Origin: Achromobacter sp. MFA1 R4
Lineage (GTDB): Bacteria > Pseudomonadota > Gammaproteobacteria > Burkholderiales > Burkholderiaceae_B
DNA length: 64,000 nt
Assembly: GCF_900156745.1 (NCBI RefSeq)
Contig: NZ_LT707065.1
Coordinates: 5,282,086 to 5,346,085 of the forward strand
Direction of reading: 5' to 3'
Shown here: positions 43,897-52,483 of the stretch, piece by piece
Layout of the letters: each line of letters starts with the position of its first letter
Position numbering within the stretch: position 1 is the first letter of the stretch
Translations under genes and position numbers: made by a program
Notes under the pieces: model-generated
The model's database searches: none
Told to the model about the DNA's origin: nothing
The model's input: only the letters and a program-made list of their open reading frames with translations

Positions 43897-43939
43897 ACGC
43901 GCCACGGCACCAAGCACGCCGCCGCGCCCCCGGACGCGT

Positions 43940-43945
43940 TACAAT
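43940..43945 (+). promoter_or_regulatory. -10 element upstream of psd
   Basis: TACAAT in GCGTTACAATCGCG, with a weak -35. Transcription would start near 43952, upstream of the hairpin at 44002-44030. Confidence 0.4.
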
Positions 43946-44001
43946 CGCGCCGAATTGCCTGCATCCAGCCTCAACCTGGGCCCGCGCGGCACCTTCAACC
44001 A

Positions 44002-44030
44002 CGTCCCGCTGTATGCGGGACGCGTTTTTT
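44002..44030 (+). terminator. Intrinsic terminator / possible attenuator in the psd leader
   Basis: CGTCCCGC and GCGGGACG form an 8-bp stem with loop TGTAT, followed by CGTTTTTT. It ends 10 nt before the psd ATG. It either terminates the ABC-F transcript or attenuates psd, whose promoter appears to lie upstream of it. Confidence 0.7.
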
Positions 44031-44040
44031 AGCGCCATCG

Positions 44041-44910
44041 ATGCCTATCAAAGACCAACTATTTCTTGCCAGCCAGTATCTCGCCCCGCACCACCTGGTG
44101 TCGCGCTTTTTCGGATACGCGTCGGACTGCCGCGAACCCGCGGTGAAGAATTGGATGATCTCGCGCTTTGTCCGCAAGTACGGCGTGAACATGAGCGAGG
44201 CCCTGCAAGAAGACCCATTGGCCTATGACTGCTTCAATGATTTCTTCACGCGCGCGCTGAAAGACGGCGCGCGTCCGCTGGACGACGAGCCCGGCTCGGT
44301 GGTCTGTCCCGCCGACGGCGCCATCAGCCAGATGGGCGCGATCGAACAGGGCCGCATCTTCCAGGCCAAGGGCCACAACTACGGCCTGGTGGACCTGCTG
44401 GGCGGCGATGCCGAACGCGCCGCGCCGTTCCAGGGCGGCCAGTTCGCCACCATCTATCTTTCGCCCAAGGACTATCACCGCGTCCACATGCCCGCCGCCG
44501 GCACGCTGCGCGAGATGATCCACGTGCCCGGCCGCCTGTTCTCGGTCAACCCGCTGACGGCGCGCAACGTGCCGCGGCTGTTCGCGCGCAATGAACGCGT
44601 GGTCTGCATCTTCGACACGGAACACGGTCCGATGGCCGTGGTGCTGGTGGGCGCGATGATCGTGGCCTCGATCGAAACCGTGTGGGCCGGCCTGGTGACG
44701 CCGCACAAGCGCCGCATCCGGTCCGTCCGCTACGACGCCGCGGCGCGCGCGCCCATCCATCTTGAAAAAGGCGCTGAAATGGGCCGCTTCAAGCTTGGCT
44801 CCACGGCCATCGTGCTGTTCGGACCCGACAAGGTGCGCTGGGCCGACACGCCGTCGGTGCTGGGCCCCGTGCGCATGGGTGAACTGCTGGCGCTGCCCGT
44901 CCAGGGCTGA
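44041..44910 (+). CDS. psd: Phosphatidylserine decarboxylase proenzyme
   Basis: 289-residue inner-membrane-associated enzyme making phosphatidylethanolamine. The self-cleavage site is LGST at 252-255, where Ser254 becomes the pyruvoyl cofactor. The catalytic His region YHRVHMP and the conserved [13 protein letters not shown] are present. Length fits the proteobacterial Psd I type. No Shine-Dalgarno is seen; the start sits 10 nt after a terminator-like hairpin. A 13-bp tandem array follows the stop. Confidence 0.95.
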   Translation: MPIKDQLFLASQYLAPHHLVSRFFGYASDCREPAVKNWMISRFVRKYGVNMSEALQEDPLAYDCFNDFFTRALKDGARPLDDEPGSVVCPADGAISQMGAIEQGRIFQAKGHNYGLVDLLGGDAERAAPFQGGQFATIYLSPKDYHRVHMPAAGTLREMIHVPGRLFSVNPLTARNVPRLFARNERVVCIFDTEHGPMAVVLVGAMIVASIETVWAGLVTPHKRRIRSVRYDAAARAPIHLEKGAEMGRFKLGSTAIVLFGPDKVRWADTPSVLGPVRMGELLALPVQG

Positions 44911-44915
44911 CCGGC

Positions 44916-44992
44916 GCGCTGGCGGCCGCGCCTGGCCGCCGCGCCTGGCCGCCGCGCTTGGCCGCCGCGCTTGGCGGCCGCGCTTGGCCGCC
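44916..44992. repeat. 13-bp tandem array after psd (about 6 copies)
   Basis: Five full copies of GCGCCTGGCCGCC or its GCGCTTGGCCGCC variant (44928-44992), plus a degenerate copy before them. It starts 6 bp after the psd stop codon. Confidence 0.9.
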
Positions 44993-45067
44993 ACGACGCA
45001 CGCTCCTTCGCCTGGAGCGAACATGCAATTCAATATTTATTCGCTTTATGCGATGAATCCGGGTTGC

Positions 45068-45073
45068 TAGATT
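45068..45073 (+). promoter_or_regulatory. Extended -10 of the FMN oxidase gene
   Basis: TGC-TAGATT with a weak -35 (TTTATG). An AT-rich stretch upstream (45025-45058) contains the dyads TTCGC-N5-GCGAA and ATTCGC-N5-GCGAT, which may be operators. Confidence 0.4.
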
Positions 45074-45094
45074 ACGGGCTTTTACCGGCCCGCC

Positions 45095-46312
45095 ATGTCT
45101 ACCACCGCCCTGCCCGCCCCCGCCCGCGCCGCGGCCCGCCCTTTGCCCCGCGCGCTCGGCCGCATCCTGTCCCTGGACGACTTCGAGGCCGCCGCCAGAC
45201 GGCGCCTGCCGCGGCCGATCTTCGGCTACATCGCCGGGGCGGCGGAAGACAACCAATCCCTCACCGGCAACCGCGCGGCGTTCGCGCAGATCGCGTTCAC
45301 GCCGCGCGTCCTGGTCGATGTGTCCCGCCGCACGCAGCAGACCGAACTGTTCGGTCGCACGTACGCATCGCCCTTCGGCATTGCGCCCATGGGCATCAGT
45401 GCGCTGTCGGCCTATCGCGGCGACATCGTGCTGGCGCGCGCGGCCCGTGAAGAGAACGTGCCCGCCATCCTGAGCGGCACGTCGCTGATCCCCCTTGAAG
45501 CCGTCATCGATGAAGCCCCGGGCACCTGGTTCCAGGCGTACCTGCCGGGCGATCCCGCCAAGATCGACGCGCTGATCGAACGCGCCCGCCGCGCCGGCTA
45601 CGAGACCCTAGTGCTGACCGTGGACATCCCCGTGTCGGCCAACCGCGAAAACAACGTGCGCACCGGCTTTTCCACGCCGCTCAAGCCCAGCCTGCGCCTT
45701 GCGCTGGACGGCCTGGCACGGCCGCGCTGGCTCGCGGGCACCTTTCTGCGCACGCTGCTGGCGCATGGCATGCCGCACTTCGAGAACTCTTTCGCCACGC
45801 GCGGCGCGCCCATCGTGTCCGCGTCGGTGCTGCGCGACTTCACGGCGCGCGACCACCTGAACTGGGAGCACGTGGCGCGCATCCGCCGCGCGTGGCCCGG
45901 CGCCCTGATCATCAAGGGCATCCTGCATCCGCGCGACGCCATGCTGGCGCGCCAGCATGGCGCGGACGGCATCATCGTGTCCAACCACGGCGCGCGCCAG
46001 CTCGACGGCGCGATCTCGCCGCTGCGCGTGCTGCCCGCCGTGGTCGCGCAGGCTGGCGCGATGACGGTCATGATGGACAGCGGGGTGCGCCGCGGCGGCG
46101 ATGTGCTCAAGGCGCTGGCCCTGGGCGCGCGCTGCGTGTTCGTGGGACGCCCGTTCAACTACGCGGCGGCGGTGGGCGGCCAGCAAGGCGTGGCGCACGC
46201 CATCGGTCTGTTGCGCGCCGAGGTCGACCGCAACATGGCGATGCTGGGCATCAACCGCCTGAGCGAAATGGACGCCAGCCTCATCTGCCGGGAAGGCGAG
46301 CTGCCCGCTTGA
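45095..46312 (+). CDS. FMN-dependent alpha-hydroxy acid dehydrogenase (lactate oxidase/LldD family)
   Basis: 405-residue TIM-barrel flavoprotein that oxidises an L-2-hydroxy acid such as lactate, glycolate or mandelate. Motifs: FGYIAGAAEDN, FGIAPMGIS, WFQAYLPGD, LTVDIPVSANRENN, the catalytic His in IIVSNHGARQLDG, and DSGVRRGGDVLKALALGA for FMN phosphate. It has an N-terminal extension of about 20 residues and no membrane anchor. The substrate cannot be fixed from the sequence. Confidence 0.88.
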   Translation: MSTTALPAPARAAARPLPRALGRILSLDDFEAAARRRLPRPIFGYIAGAAEDNQSLTGNRAAFAQIAFTPRVLVDVSRRTQQTELFGRTYASPFGIAPMGISALSAYRGDIVLARAAREENVPAILSGTSLIPLEAVIDEAPGTWFQAYLPGDPAKIDALIERARRAGYETLVLTVDIPVSANRENNVRTGFSTPLKPSLRLALDGLARPRWLAGTFLRTLLAHGMPHFENSFATRGAPIVSASVLRDFTARDHLNWEHVARIRRAWPGALIIKGILHPRDAMLARQHGADGIIVSNHGARQLDGAISPLRVLPAVVAQAGAMTVMMDSGVRRGGDVLKALALGARCVFVGRPFNYAAAVGGQQGVAHAIGLLRAEVDRNMAMLGINRLSEMDASLICREGELPA

Positions 46313-46426
46313 AGGCGCGGCGGCGGGCGCAGGCGCGGGGCCCCGGTGTGCCCGGCGGCCCGCGGAGCATAGAATGGCGGTTCCTCCGTTACCCGCGCGC
46401 CCGCTCCGGCGCGACCCTCTCCTTCC

Positions 46427-47596
46427 GTGTCCCTGCGCCAATCCTCATTTTTCCTGCGCTTTCTGACCCTGGGCGCCCTGGCCCATGTGTATGTGGGCGC
46501 CCGCCTGATTCCGGACCTGCAGCTTGGCGGCCAAGGCGCCGCCGCCGCCATTCTGGCGCTCGTGCTGTCGTGCGTGCTCATCCCGATGGGCATGCTGGCG
46601 CGCTCGTCGGTCCATCCGCCCTGGGGCGACCGCATTGCCTGGGTGGGTCTGCTGGCCATGGGGCTGTTCTCGTCGCTCTTCGTACTGACCGTCCTGCGCG
46701 ACGGCGCGATGCTGCTGCTGTGGCTGGGCAACCTGGCGGCCGGCGCGGCCGTGCCCTGGACGGCCCTGCGCGGCGCCAGCGCGTGGGCGGTCATCGGCCT
46801 GGCGCTGGCGGGAACGCTCGCGGGCTTCTACAACGCCCGCCGCCGCGCGCGCGTTGTCGACGTCGACGTGCCGATCGCGGGACTGCCGCAAGACCTGGAC
46901 GGCTTCACCATCGTGCAGATCAGCGATATCCATGTCGGTCCGACCATCAAGCGCCGCTACGTCCAGGCCATCGTGGATGCGGTCAACGCGCAGTTGCCGG
47001 ACATGGTCGCCATCACGGGCGACGTGGTCGACGGCAGCGTCGAGCAGCTCGCCGCCCAGGCGCGTCCCCTCGGTGATCTGCGCGCGCCGCACGGCGTCTA
47101 CCTGGTCACCGGCAACCATGAATACTATTCGGGCGCCGGCCCCTGGATCGCCGAGTTCCGGCGACTGGGCCTGCGCGTGCTGCTCAATGAACATGCCGTG
47201 ATCCATCCGTCGGGCCTGCCCGTGGTGGTCGCAGGCATCACGGACTACAGCGCCGGCGCCTATGACCCGCACCAGCGCAGCAATCCCACCGCGGCGCTGG
47301 CGGGCGCCCCGGCCGACGCGTTTCCGCGGATCCTGCTCGCGCACCAACCGCGCAGCGCCGCCGCGGCCGAGCCGGTGGGCTACACCCTCCAGTTGTCCGG
47401 CCATACGCATGGCGGCCAGTTCTTTCCATGGGGATTCTTCGTGCGGTTCCAGCAGCCTTTCACGGCCGGGCTGCACCGGCTGGGGCAGATGTGGGTGTAT
47501 ACCAGCCGCGGCACCGGCTACTGGGGGCCGCCCAAGCGCCTGTGGGCGCCGTCGGAAATCACGCGGCTGCGCCTGCGCGGGGCGCCTGCCCGGTGA
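46427..47596 (+). CDS. Membrane-anchored metallophosphoesterase (YkuE/YaeI type)
   Basis: 389-residue protein with four N-terminal membrane helices (residues about 8-135) and a calcineurin-like phosphoesterase domain. Metal ligands are visible in order: QISDIHVG, TGDVVDG, VTGNHEYY, LLAHQPR and LSGHTHGGQ. Related enzymes hydrolyse phosphodiester or lipid headgroup bonds at the membrane. Start GTG follows a pyrimidine-rich leader; TAGAAT near 46370 may be the -10. Physiological substrate unknown. Confidence 0.87.
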   Translation: MSLRQSSFFLRFLTLGALAHVYVGARLIPDLQLGGQGAAAAILALVLSCVLIPMGMLARSSVHPPWGDRIAWVGLLAMGLFSSLFVLTVLRDGAMLLLWLGNLAAGAAVPWTALRGASAWAVIGLALAGTLAGFYNARRRARVVDVDVPIAGLPQDLDGFTIVQISDIHVGPTIKRRYVQAIVDAVNAQLPDMVAITGDVVDGSVEQLAAQARPLGDLRAPHGVYLVTGNHEYYSGAGPWIAEFRRLGLRVLLNEHAVIHPSGLPVVVAGITDYSAGAYDPHQRSNPTAALAGAPADAFPRILLAHQPRSAAAAEPVGYTLQLSGHTHGGQFFPWGFFVRFQQPFTAGLHRLGQMWVYTSRGTGYWGPPKRLWAPSEITRLRLRGAPAR

Positions 47597-47615
47597 TGTA
47601 TCGCGCGGTCGGCCT

Positions 47616-48071
47616 TCAGGCCGCCTCCGGCAGCGGACCGCGTTCCAGGTAGCTGGTCAGGGCGATATCGCTGGTGGTGTTGGAGATGCCTTCGATCTGA
47701 TGGATGCGCGCCAACAGCAGCTCCAGGGCCTGCGTGTCGCGCACGCGCACCTTGAGCAGCATGGCGCTCTTGCCGGTGATGGTGTGGATTTCCTCGACCT
47801 CGTTCAGCTCGGCCAGGCCCAGCACCTGCTGCGTGATGGTCCAGTTGATGGTGTCCACGTGCACGAAGGCCAGCAAGGGCCGGCCCATCTTCGCGCCGTC
47901 CAGCTTGGCGGTGATGCCCTTGATCAGGCCGTCGCGCTTGAGCCGCTTGACCCGCTCGTGCACCGCGGGCGCCGACAGGTTGAGCTGCTTGCCCAGTTCC
48001 GCATAGCTGGGCGTGGCGTCGTGGGCCAGCAGCGTCAAGAGTTTCCGGTCGCGGTCATCGAGGTCAGACAT
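47616..48071 (-). CDS. Lrp/AsnC-family transcriptional regulator
   Basis: 151-residue regulator with an N-terminal helix-turn-helix (LDDRDRKLLTLLAHDATPSYAELG, then NLSAPAVHERVKRL) and a C-terminal RAM domain that binds amino acids. The start is the ATG followed by SDLDDRD; 21 more residues upstream are in frame but basic and atypical. It lies convergent to the phosphoesterase gene and close to arginine-catabolic genes, which it might control (inference). Confidence 0.88.
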   Translation of the reverse strand: MSDLDDRDRKLLTLLAHDATPSYAELGKQLNLSAPAVHERVKRLKRDGLIKGITAKLDGAKMGRPLLAFVHVDTINWTITQQVLGLAELNEVEEIHTITGKSAMLLKVRVRDTQALELLLARIHQIEGISNTTSDIALTSYLERGPLPEAA

Positions 48072-48172
48072 GGGAATCAGGTTCGGCCTGCGACGCAGGC
48101 CGCCCTTTGAGGGAATAAGGGTTGATCGGCGCAAACCCGGATTTTATTCCGTTTGCCCCATCATTCCGTATA

Positions 48173-48208
48173 CCGCTTATTCCGCTGATTCCGCTTATTC
48201 CGTTTGCC
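48173..48208. repeat. 9-bp tandem array near the MetQ-like stop
   Basis: CGCTTATTC, CGCTGATTC, CGCTTATTC and a diverged copy, next to further ATTCCG motifs from 48145. It lies just downstream of the MetQ-like gene on the minus strand. Confidence 0.7.
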
Positions 48209-48211
48209 CGT

Positions 48212-49042
48212 TCACCAAGGAAAGGAAATCAGATCGCCGTAGAGCCGCTTGAGCGTGGCCTTCACCTCGGGCGAGTTCTGATAGATGGCGATGAACTTCA
48301 GCAGGCGCGGATCCTGCGCCTTTTCCGGCTTGGCGACCCAGCGGATGGCGTAGCGGCGGATGCTGTCCGGGTCCGTATTGTCGAAGGCCAGGCCGTCCTT
48401 TTCGTTCAGGCCCGCCTGCTTGGCAAACGTCGTGTAGGTCACCGAGGCCGTCACGTCATCGAATGTGCGGGCCGATTGCGACCCTTCGATCTGCACGAAC
48501 TTGAGCCGCTTCGGGTTGGCCACCACGTCCTGCAGGGTCGCCTGGTGCGCCACGCCCGGCTTGAGCGTGATGAGCCCCATCGTTTGGAGCAGCAGCAAGG
48601 CGCGGCCGGTGTTGACCGGGTCGTTGGGCACCGCGATCGTCGCGCCCTCGGGCACCGGATCGCCCTTCTTCAATTTCTTGGAAAACAGTCCGATGGTGGT
48701 CGAATAGCCATACGCGATGGGCTGCAGGTTGGCGCCGCGCCGCTGATTGAAGAGTTCGAGAAATGGCGCGTGCTGGAAGAAATTGGCATCCACCGAGCCG
48801 TCGGCCACGGCGATGTTGGGCAGCACCCAGTCGTTGAACTCCACCAGCTTGACGTCCAGCCCTTCCTTTTTTGCCTGGGCGATGGCCAGTTCGGTGGCTT
48901 CATTGGCGACGCTGGCGATGACGCCGATGCGCAGCGGCTGTTCCTGCGCCGCCGCAGGCGCGACCATGGCCAATCCCAGGGCGGCCACGATGGCCCCGCG
49001 CGTCAGTTTCTCAAGCAATTGGTGCAAAAGCATGTCGGCCAT
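48212..49042 (-). CDS. MetQ/NlpA-family substrate-binding protein (orphan)
   Basis: 276-residue periplasmic binding protein of the NlpA/MetQ family, normally the D/L-methionine receptor of MetNIQ. Typical segments: [38 protein letters not shown] and [12 protein letters not shown]. The signal peptide ([11 protein letters not shown]) has no lipobox cysteine, unlike most MetQ. No metN or metI is adjacent, so it must work with a remote transporter or have another ligand. Two candidate ATGs lie 9 nt apart; the first is given. Confidence 0.82.
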   Translation of the reverse strand: MADMLLHQLLEKLTRGAIVAALGLAMVAPAAAQEQPLRIGVIASVANEATELAIAQAKKEGLDVKLVEFNDWVLPNIAVADGSVDANFFQHAPFLELFNQRRGANLQPIAYGYSTTIGLFSKKLKKGDPVPEGATIAVPNDPVNTGRALLLLQTMGLITLKPGVAHQATLQDVVANPKRLKFVQIEGSQSARTFDDVTASVTYTTFAKQAGLNEKDGLAFDNTDPDSIRRYAIRWVAKPEKAQDPRLLKFIAIYQNSPEVKATLKRLYGDLISFPW

Positions 49043-49232
49043 CCACAGATTCGGAACGCCGGACGACGGTCCGGCACAGGCGCTATTGTGCAGCACCCCG
49101 CCCGCCGCCTCCGGAAAAGCCTTGGTCATGCAATGGCAATGCCAAGCCGCGCCGGTGGCGCTAAGATGGCTCCAAAGACCGGGCCGCCATCCATGGCCAG
49201 ACATGGCCGCCGAACGCCTTCGGGAGACGCTC

Positions 49233-50468
49233 ATGAGTGCGGTAATGCCCCCTCAGACCGGCGCGCAGTCCGCTGCCAGCCGCCGGGACCATATCGAAGA
49301 CCAGCTGGGCGCGCACAACTACCACCCGCTGGACGTGGTGCTTTCGCGGGCAAGCGGCGTGTGGGTGTATGACGTCGACGGCCGCAAGTACCTGGACTGC
49401 CTGGCCGCCTATTCCGCGGTCAACCAGGGCCACTGCCATCCGCGTATCCTGGCCGCGATGGTGGAACAGGCGGGCAAGCTCACGCTGACCTCCCGCGCGT
49501 TCCGCCATGACCAGATGGCGGGCTTCTACGAGGATCTGGCGCGCCTGACCGGCGCCCACAAGATCCTGCCCATGAACAGCGGCGCGGAGGCCGTGGAAAC
49601 CGCCATCAAGGCCGTGCGCAAATGGGGCTACGAGGTGCGCGGGGTGCCCGAGGGCCAGGCCGAGATCATCGTCTGCGCCAACAACTTCCACGGGCGCACG
49701 CTGGGCATCGTCGGGTTTTCGACCGACCCCGACGCCTATGGCCACTACGGCCCCTTCGCGCCGGGCTTCAAGATCGTACCCTTTGGCGATTTCGACGCCT
49801 TCGACGCCGCCATCAGCGACCGCACGGTGGCCTTCCTGGTCGAGCCGATCCAGGGCGAAGCCGGCGTCGTGCTGCCGCCGCCCGGCTACTTCGCCCGCGT
49901 GCGGCAGCGCTGCACGGAAAAAGGCATCACCCTGATCCTCGATGAAATCCAGACCGGCCTGGGCCGCACGGGCAAGCTGCTGGCCGAGGAACACGAAGGC
50001 ATCGAGGCCGACGTCACGCTCATCGGCAAGGCATTGTCGGGCGGCTTTTATCCCGTGTCCGCCGTCCTGTCCAACGCCGACGTGCTGGGCGTGTTCCAGC
50101 CCGGCCAGCACGGCAGCACCTTCGGCGGCAATCCACTGGCCTGCGCCATCGCGCGCGCCGCGCTGCGCGTGCTGACCGAGGAAGGCATGATCGACAACGC
50201 GGCCACGGTCGGCGCCCATTTCCTGGCGCGGCTGCGCGACCTGCCCGGCCCCGTGCGCGAAGTGCGCGGACGCGGCCTGATGCTGGCCGTCGAACTGGAG
50301 CCGGACGCGGGCGGCGCCCGCCTGTGGTGCGAGCGCCTGCAGGCGCGGGGCATGCTGGTCAAGGACACGCACGGCCACACGCTGCGGCTATCCCCACCCC
50401 TGGTCGTCACCCGCGACGAAGTCGACTGGGCCTGCGACCAACTGGCGGCGGTGCTGTCCGCCGCCTGA
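49233..50468 (+). CDS. rocD: Ornithine aminotransferase RocD
   Basis: 411-residue PLP-dependent class III aminotransferase converting ornithine to glutamate-5-semialdehyde. [15 protein letters not shown] at the N-terminus is diagnostic of ornithine-delta-aminotransferase. [14 protein letters not shown] and [15 protein letters not shown] hold the PLP Asp and Lys. ATG is preceded by CGGGAGACGCTC. It lies 48 nt before the arginase gene in the same direction, so the two perform arginine to ornithine to glutamate semialdehyde. Confidence 0.93.
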   Translation: MSAVMPPQTGAQSAASRRDHIEDQLGAHNYHPLDVVLSRASGVWVYDVDGRKYLDCLAAYSAVNQGHCHPRILAAMVEQAGKLTLTSRAFRHDQMAGFYEDLARLTGAHKILPMNSGAEAVETAIKAVRKWGYEVRGVPEGQAEIIVCANNFHGRTLGIVGFSTDPDAYGHYGPFAPGFKIVPFGDFDAFDAAISDRTVAFLVEPIQGEAGVVLPPPGYFARVRQRCTEKGITLILDEIQTGLGRTGKLLAEEHEGIEADVTLIGKALSGGFYPVSAVLSNADVLGVFQPGQHGSTFGGNPLACAIARAALRVLTEEGMIDNAATVGAHFLARLRDLPGPVREVRGRGLMLAVELEPDAGGARLWCERLQARGMLVKDTHGHTLRLSPPLVVTRDEVDWACDQLAAVLSAA

Positions 50469-50516
50469 TTCCCCCCATCACGACACCCCTTGAACCGCAA
50501 CACCGGAGCCCACGAC

Positions 50517-51455
50517 TTGACGAACACCCCCGCCTTGCCCGCCGACGTCACCCTGATCGGCGCGCCCACCGACATCGGCGCCGGCGCGCGCGGCGCCTCG
50601 ATGGGCCCGGAAGCCCTGCGCGTCGCGAACCTGGGGCCGGTCATCGAGGCCCTGGGCTACCAGGTCCGCGACCGCGGCAACCTATACGGCCCGGCCAACC
50701 CCTGGCTGCCGCCCGTGGACGGCTACCGCCACCTTGCGGAAGTGGCCGCCTGGAACCAGGCCGTGCACGATGCCGTCCACGAGGAGCTGGCCCACGGCCG
50801 CCTGCCCGTGCTGCTGGGGGGCGACCATAGCCTGGGCATCGGTTCGATCAGCGCCGTGGCGCGCCATTGCCGCGCCACGGGCAAGACGCTGCGCATCCTG
50901 TGGCTGGACGCCCACGCCGACTTCAACACCAACGCGCTCACGCCCACCGGCAACCTGCATGGCATGCCGGTGGCCTGCCTGTGCGGCAACGGACCCGCGC
51001 CCCTGACCGGCATGTCGGGCGTCTGCCCGGACATCGATCCGGCCTGCGTGCGCCAGATCGGCATCCGCAGCGTCGACCCGGGCGAAAAGCGGCTGCTGCA
51101 CGACGCCGGCATGGAGGTCTTCGACATGCGTTACCTGGATGAAATGGGCATGCGCGCCACCATGCAGGCCGCGCTGGCCGGCCTGGACGCCCAGACCCAT
51201 CTGCACGTGAGCTTCGACGTGGACTTCCTGGACCCCGAAATCGCGCCGGGCGTGGGCACCACGGTCATGGGCGGCCCCACGTACCGCGAGGCCCAGCTCT
51301 GCATGGAGATGATCGCCGACATCGGCCTCATGCGCTCGCTCGACGTCGTGGAGCTCAACCCCGCGCTCGATGTGCGCAACCGCACTGCCGAACTGGCCGT
51401 GGACCTGATCGAAAGCCTGTTCGGCAAGTCGACGCTGGTGCGCCGCGGCGCGTAG
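50517..51455 (+). CDS. rocF: Arginase RocF
   Basis: 312-residue ureohydrolase splitting arginine to ornithine and urea. Mn ligands and signature: LLGGDHSLGIG, LDAHADFNT, GNLHGMP (arginase rather than agmatinase wording) and SFDVDFLDPEIAPG; ELNPALD near the end. TTG is taken as start because GGAG lies 8 nt before it; another TTG nine codons upstream has no ribosome-binding site. It forms an operon with rocD and is followed by a long hairpin. Confidence 0.93.
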   Translation: MTNTPALPADVTLIGAPTDIGAGARGASMGPEALRVANLGPVIEALGYQVRDRGNLYGPANPWLPPVDGYRHLAEVAAWNQAVHDAVHEELAHGRLPVLLGGDHSLGIGSISAVARHCRATGKTLRILWLDAHADFNTNALTPTGNLHGMPVACLCGNGPAPLTGMSGVCPDIDPACVRQIGIRSVDPGEKRLLHDAGMEVFDMRYLDEMGMRATMQAALAGLDAQTHLHVSFDVDFLDPEIAPGVGTTVMGGPTYREAQLCMEMIADIGLMRSLDVVELNPALDVRNRTAELAVDLIESLFGKSTLVRRGA

Positions 51456-51486
51456 CGGGCGGCCATGTTGCGCCGGGCCGCCCGCT
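51454..51486. terminator. Hairpin spanning the convergent stops of rocF and iclR-type gene
   Basis: AGCGGGCGGCC and GGCCGCCCGCT form an 11-bp perfect stem with an 11-nt loop. It begins within the rocF stop codon and ends at the regulator's stop. No T tract; likely a shared transcript end. Confidence 0.5.
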
Positions 51487-52226
51487 CAGCCTTCGCGGTC
51501 GCGCCGGATGGCCTCGGCCGCCGCCTGCATGTGAACCAGTTTTGCCTCATGCTGGCCCCACACCCGCGGCGTGGGTCCGGCCAGGCATAGCGCATACCAT
51601 TCCCCGCCCAGGTCGAGCGCCACGGCCAGGCCGGTCAGGTCCACCACGCTCTCCCCCACGTTCGACGCCCACCCCCGTTCGGCCGCGCGCGCCACGTCGG
51701 CCAGCAGCGCGTCACGGGTCGTCAACGTGCTGTCCGTGTAGCGCGTGTACTGCGCCGCCGCCAGCACGTGCTCGCGCTCGGCGGCCGGCAGGCGGGCCAG
51801 GATGGCCTTGGCGACGGAACTGGTGTGCAGCGGCCGCCGCTCGCCCGGCCGGGCCGCGTAATGCACGGGCTGCGTGGATTCCACCACGTCCAGAAAGACC
51901 ACCGCGCCGTCCTGGATCTTTCCCAGCATCACGGTTTCGTCGACGGCGTCGCGCAAGGCGAGCAGGCGCGGGCGCACCCGCTCCAGCCAGGGATCGCCCG
52001 CCAGGATCTGCCCGGCCAGCGCGTGCAGCTTGGCGGTCGGGTAGTAGCCCGCGCGGCGCCGCACTTCGTAAAGGTAGCCGCGCGCGACCAGCGTGCGCAC
52101 CAGCGCCAGACAACTGGACATCGGCGCGCCCAGGCCCTGGGCCAGCTCCGTCAGCGGCATCGGACGGCGCGCGTGCGCAAACAGCTCGATCAATTCCAGC
52201 GTCCGCGCGACTAGCTTGACTTCCAC
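51486..52226 (-). CDS. IclR-family transcriptional regulator
   Basis: 246-residue regulator with an N-terminal winged helix (LELIELFAHARRPMPLTELAQGLGAPMSSCLALVRT region) and a C-terminal ligand domain (ETVMLGKIQDGAVVFLDVVES, LHTSSVAKAILA). Start is GTG with AAGGAGGCCGACGCA upstream. It is divergent from the binding protein/alcohol dehydrogenase genes, which it probably controls; a GGAATTTCC dyad lies over their promoter. Confidence 0.87.
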   Translation of the reverse strand: MEVKLVARTLELIELFAHARRPMPLTELAQGLGAPMSSCLALVRTLVARGYLYEVRRRAGYYPTAKLHALAGQILAGDPWLERVRPRLLALRDAVDETVMLGKIQDGAVVFLDVVESTQPVHYAARPGERRPLHTSSVAKAILARLPAAEREHVLAAAQYTRYTDSTLTTRDALLADVARAAERGWASNVGESVVDLTGLAVALDLGGEWYALCLAGPTPRVWGQHEAKLVHMQAAAEAIRRDREG

Positions 52227-52320
52227 TGCGTCGGCCTCCTTCGTGGCGTCCGATTTCCCCGCGTCCGGACCAAGGGACTACGGGACTACGGGGGCTAAGG
52301 AACTAAGGTATTCCACCGTG

Positions 52321-52366
52321 TTGACTTTTCATGGTCAGGTACATAAATTCTTGCACAGGAATTTCC
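52321..52366 (+). promoter_or_regulatory. Sigma-70 promoter and candidate IclR operator
   Basis: TTGACT (52321-52326), 16 nt, ATAAAT (52343-52348) is a good sigma-70 promoter. GGAATTTCC (52358-52366) sits at the start site and resembles the core of IclR-type operators. The GGACTAC/GGGACTAC short repeats at 52273-52290 lie upstream. Confidence 0.55.
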
Positions 52367-52483
52367 ATTCACCAATAAGAAATAAGTTTCAGCCGGCTGG
52401 AGACCGGCGCCGCCTTCCCGTGTTGCCGCGTCATCCATCACATTCAATAAAAACGGCCCGTCCACGGGCTGGGAGACAGACAG

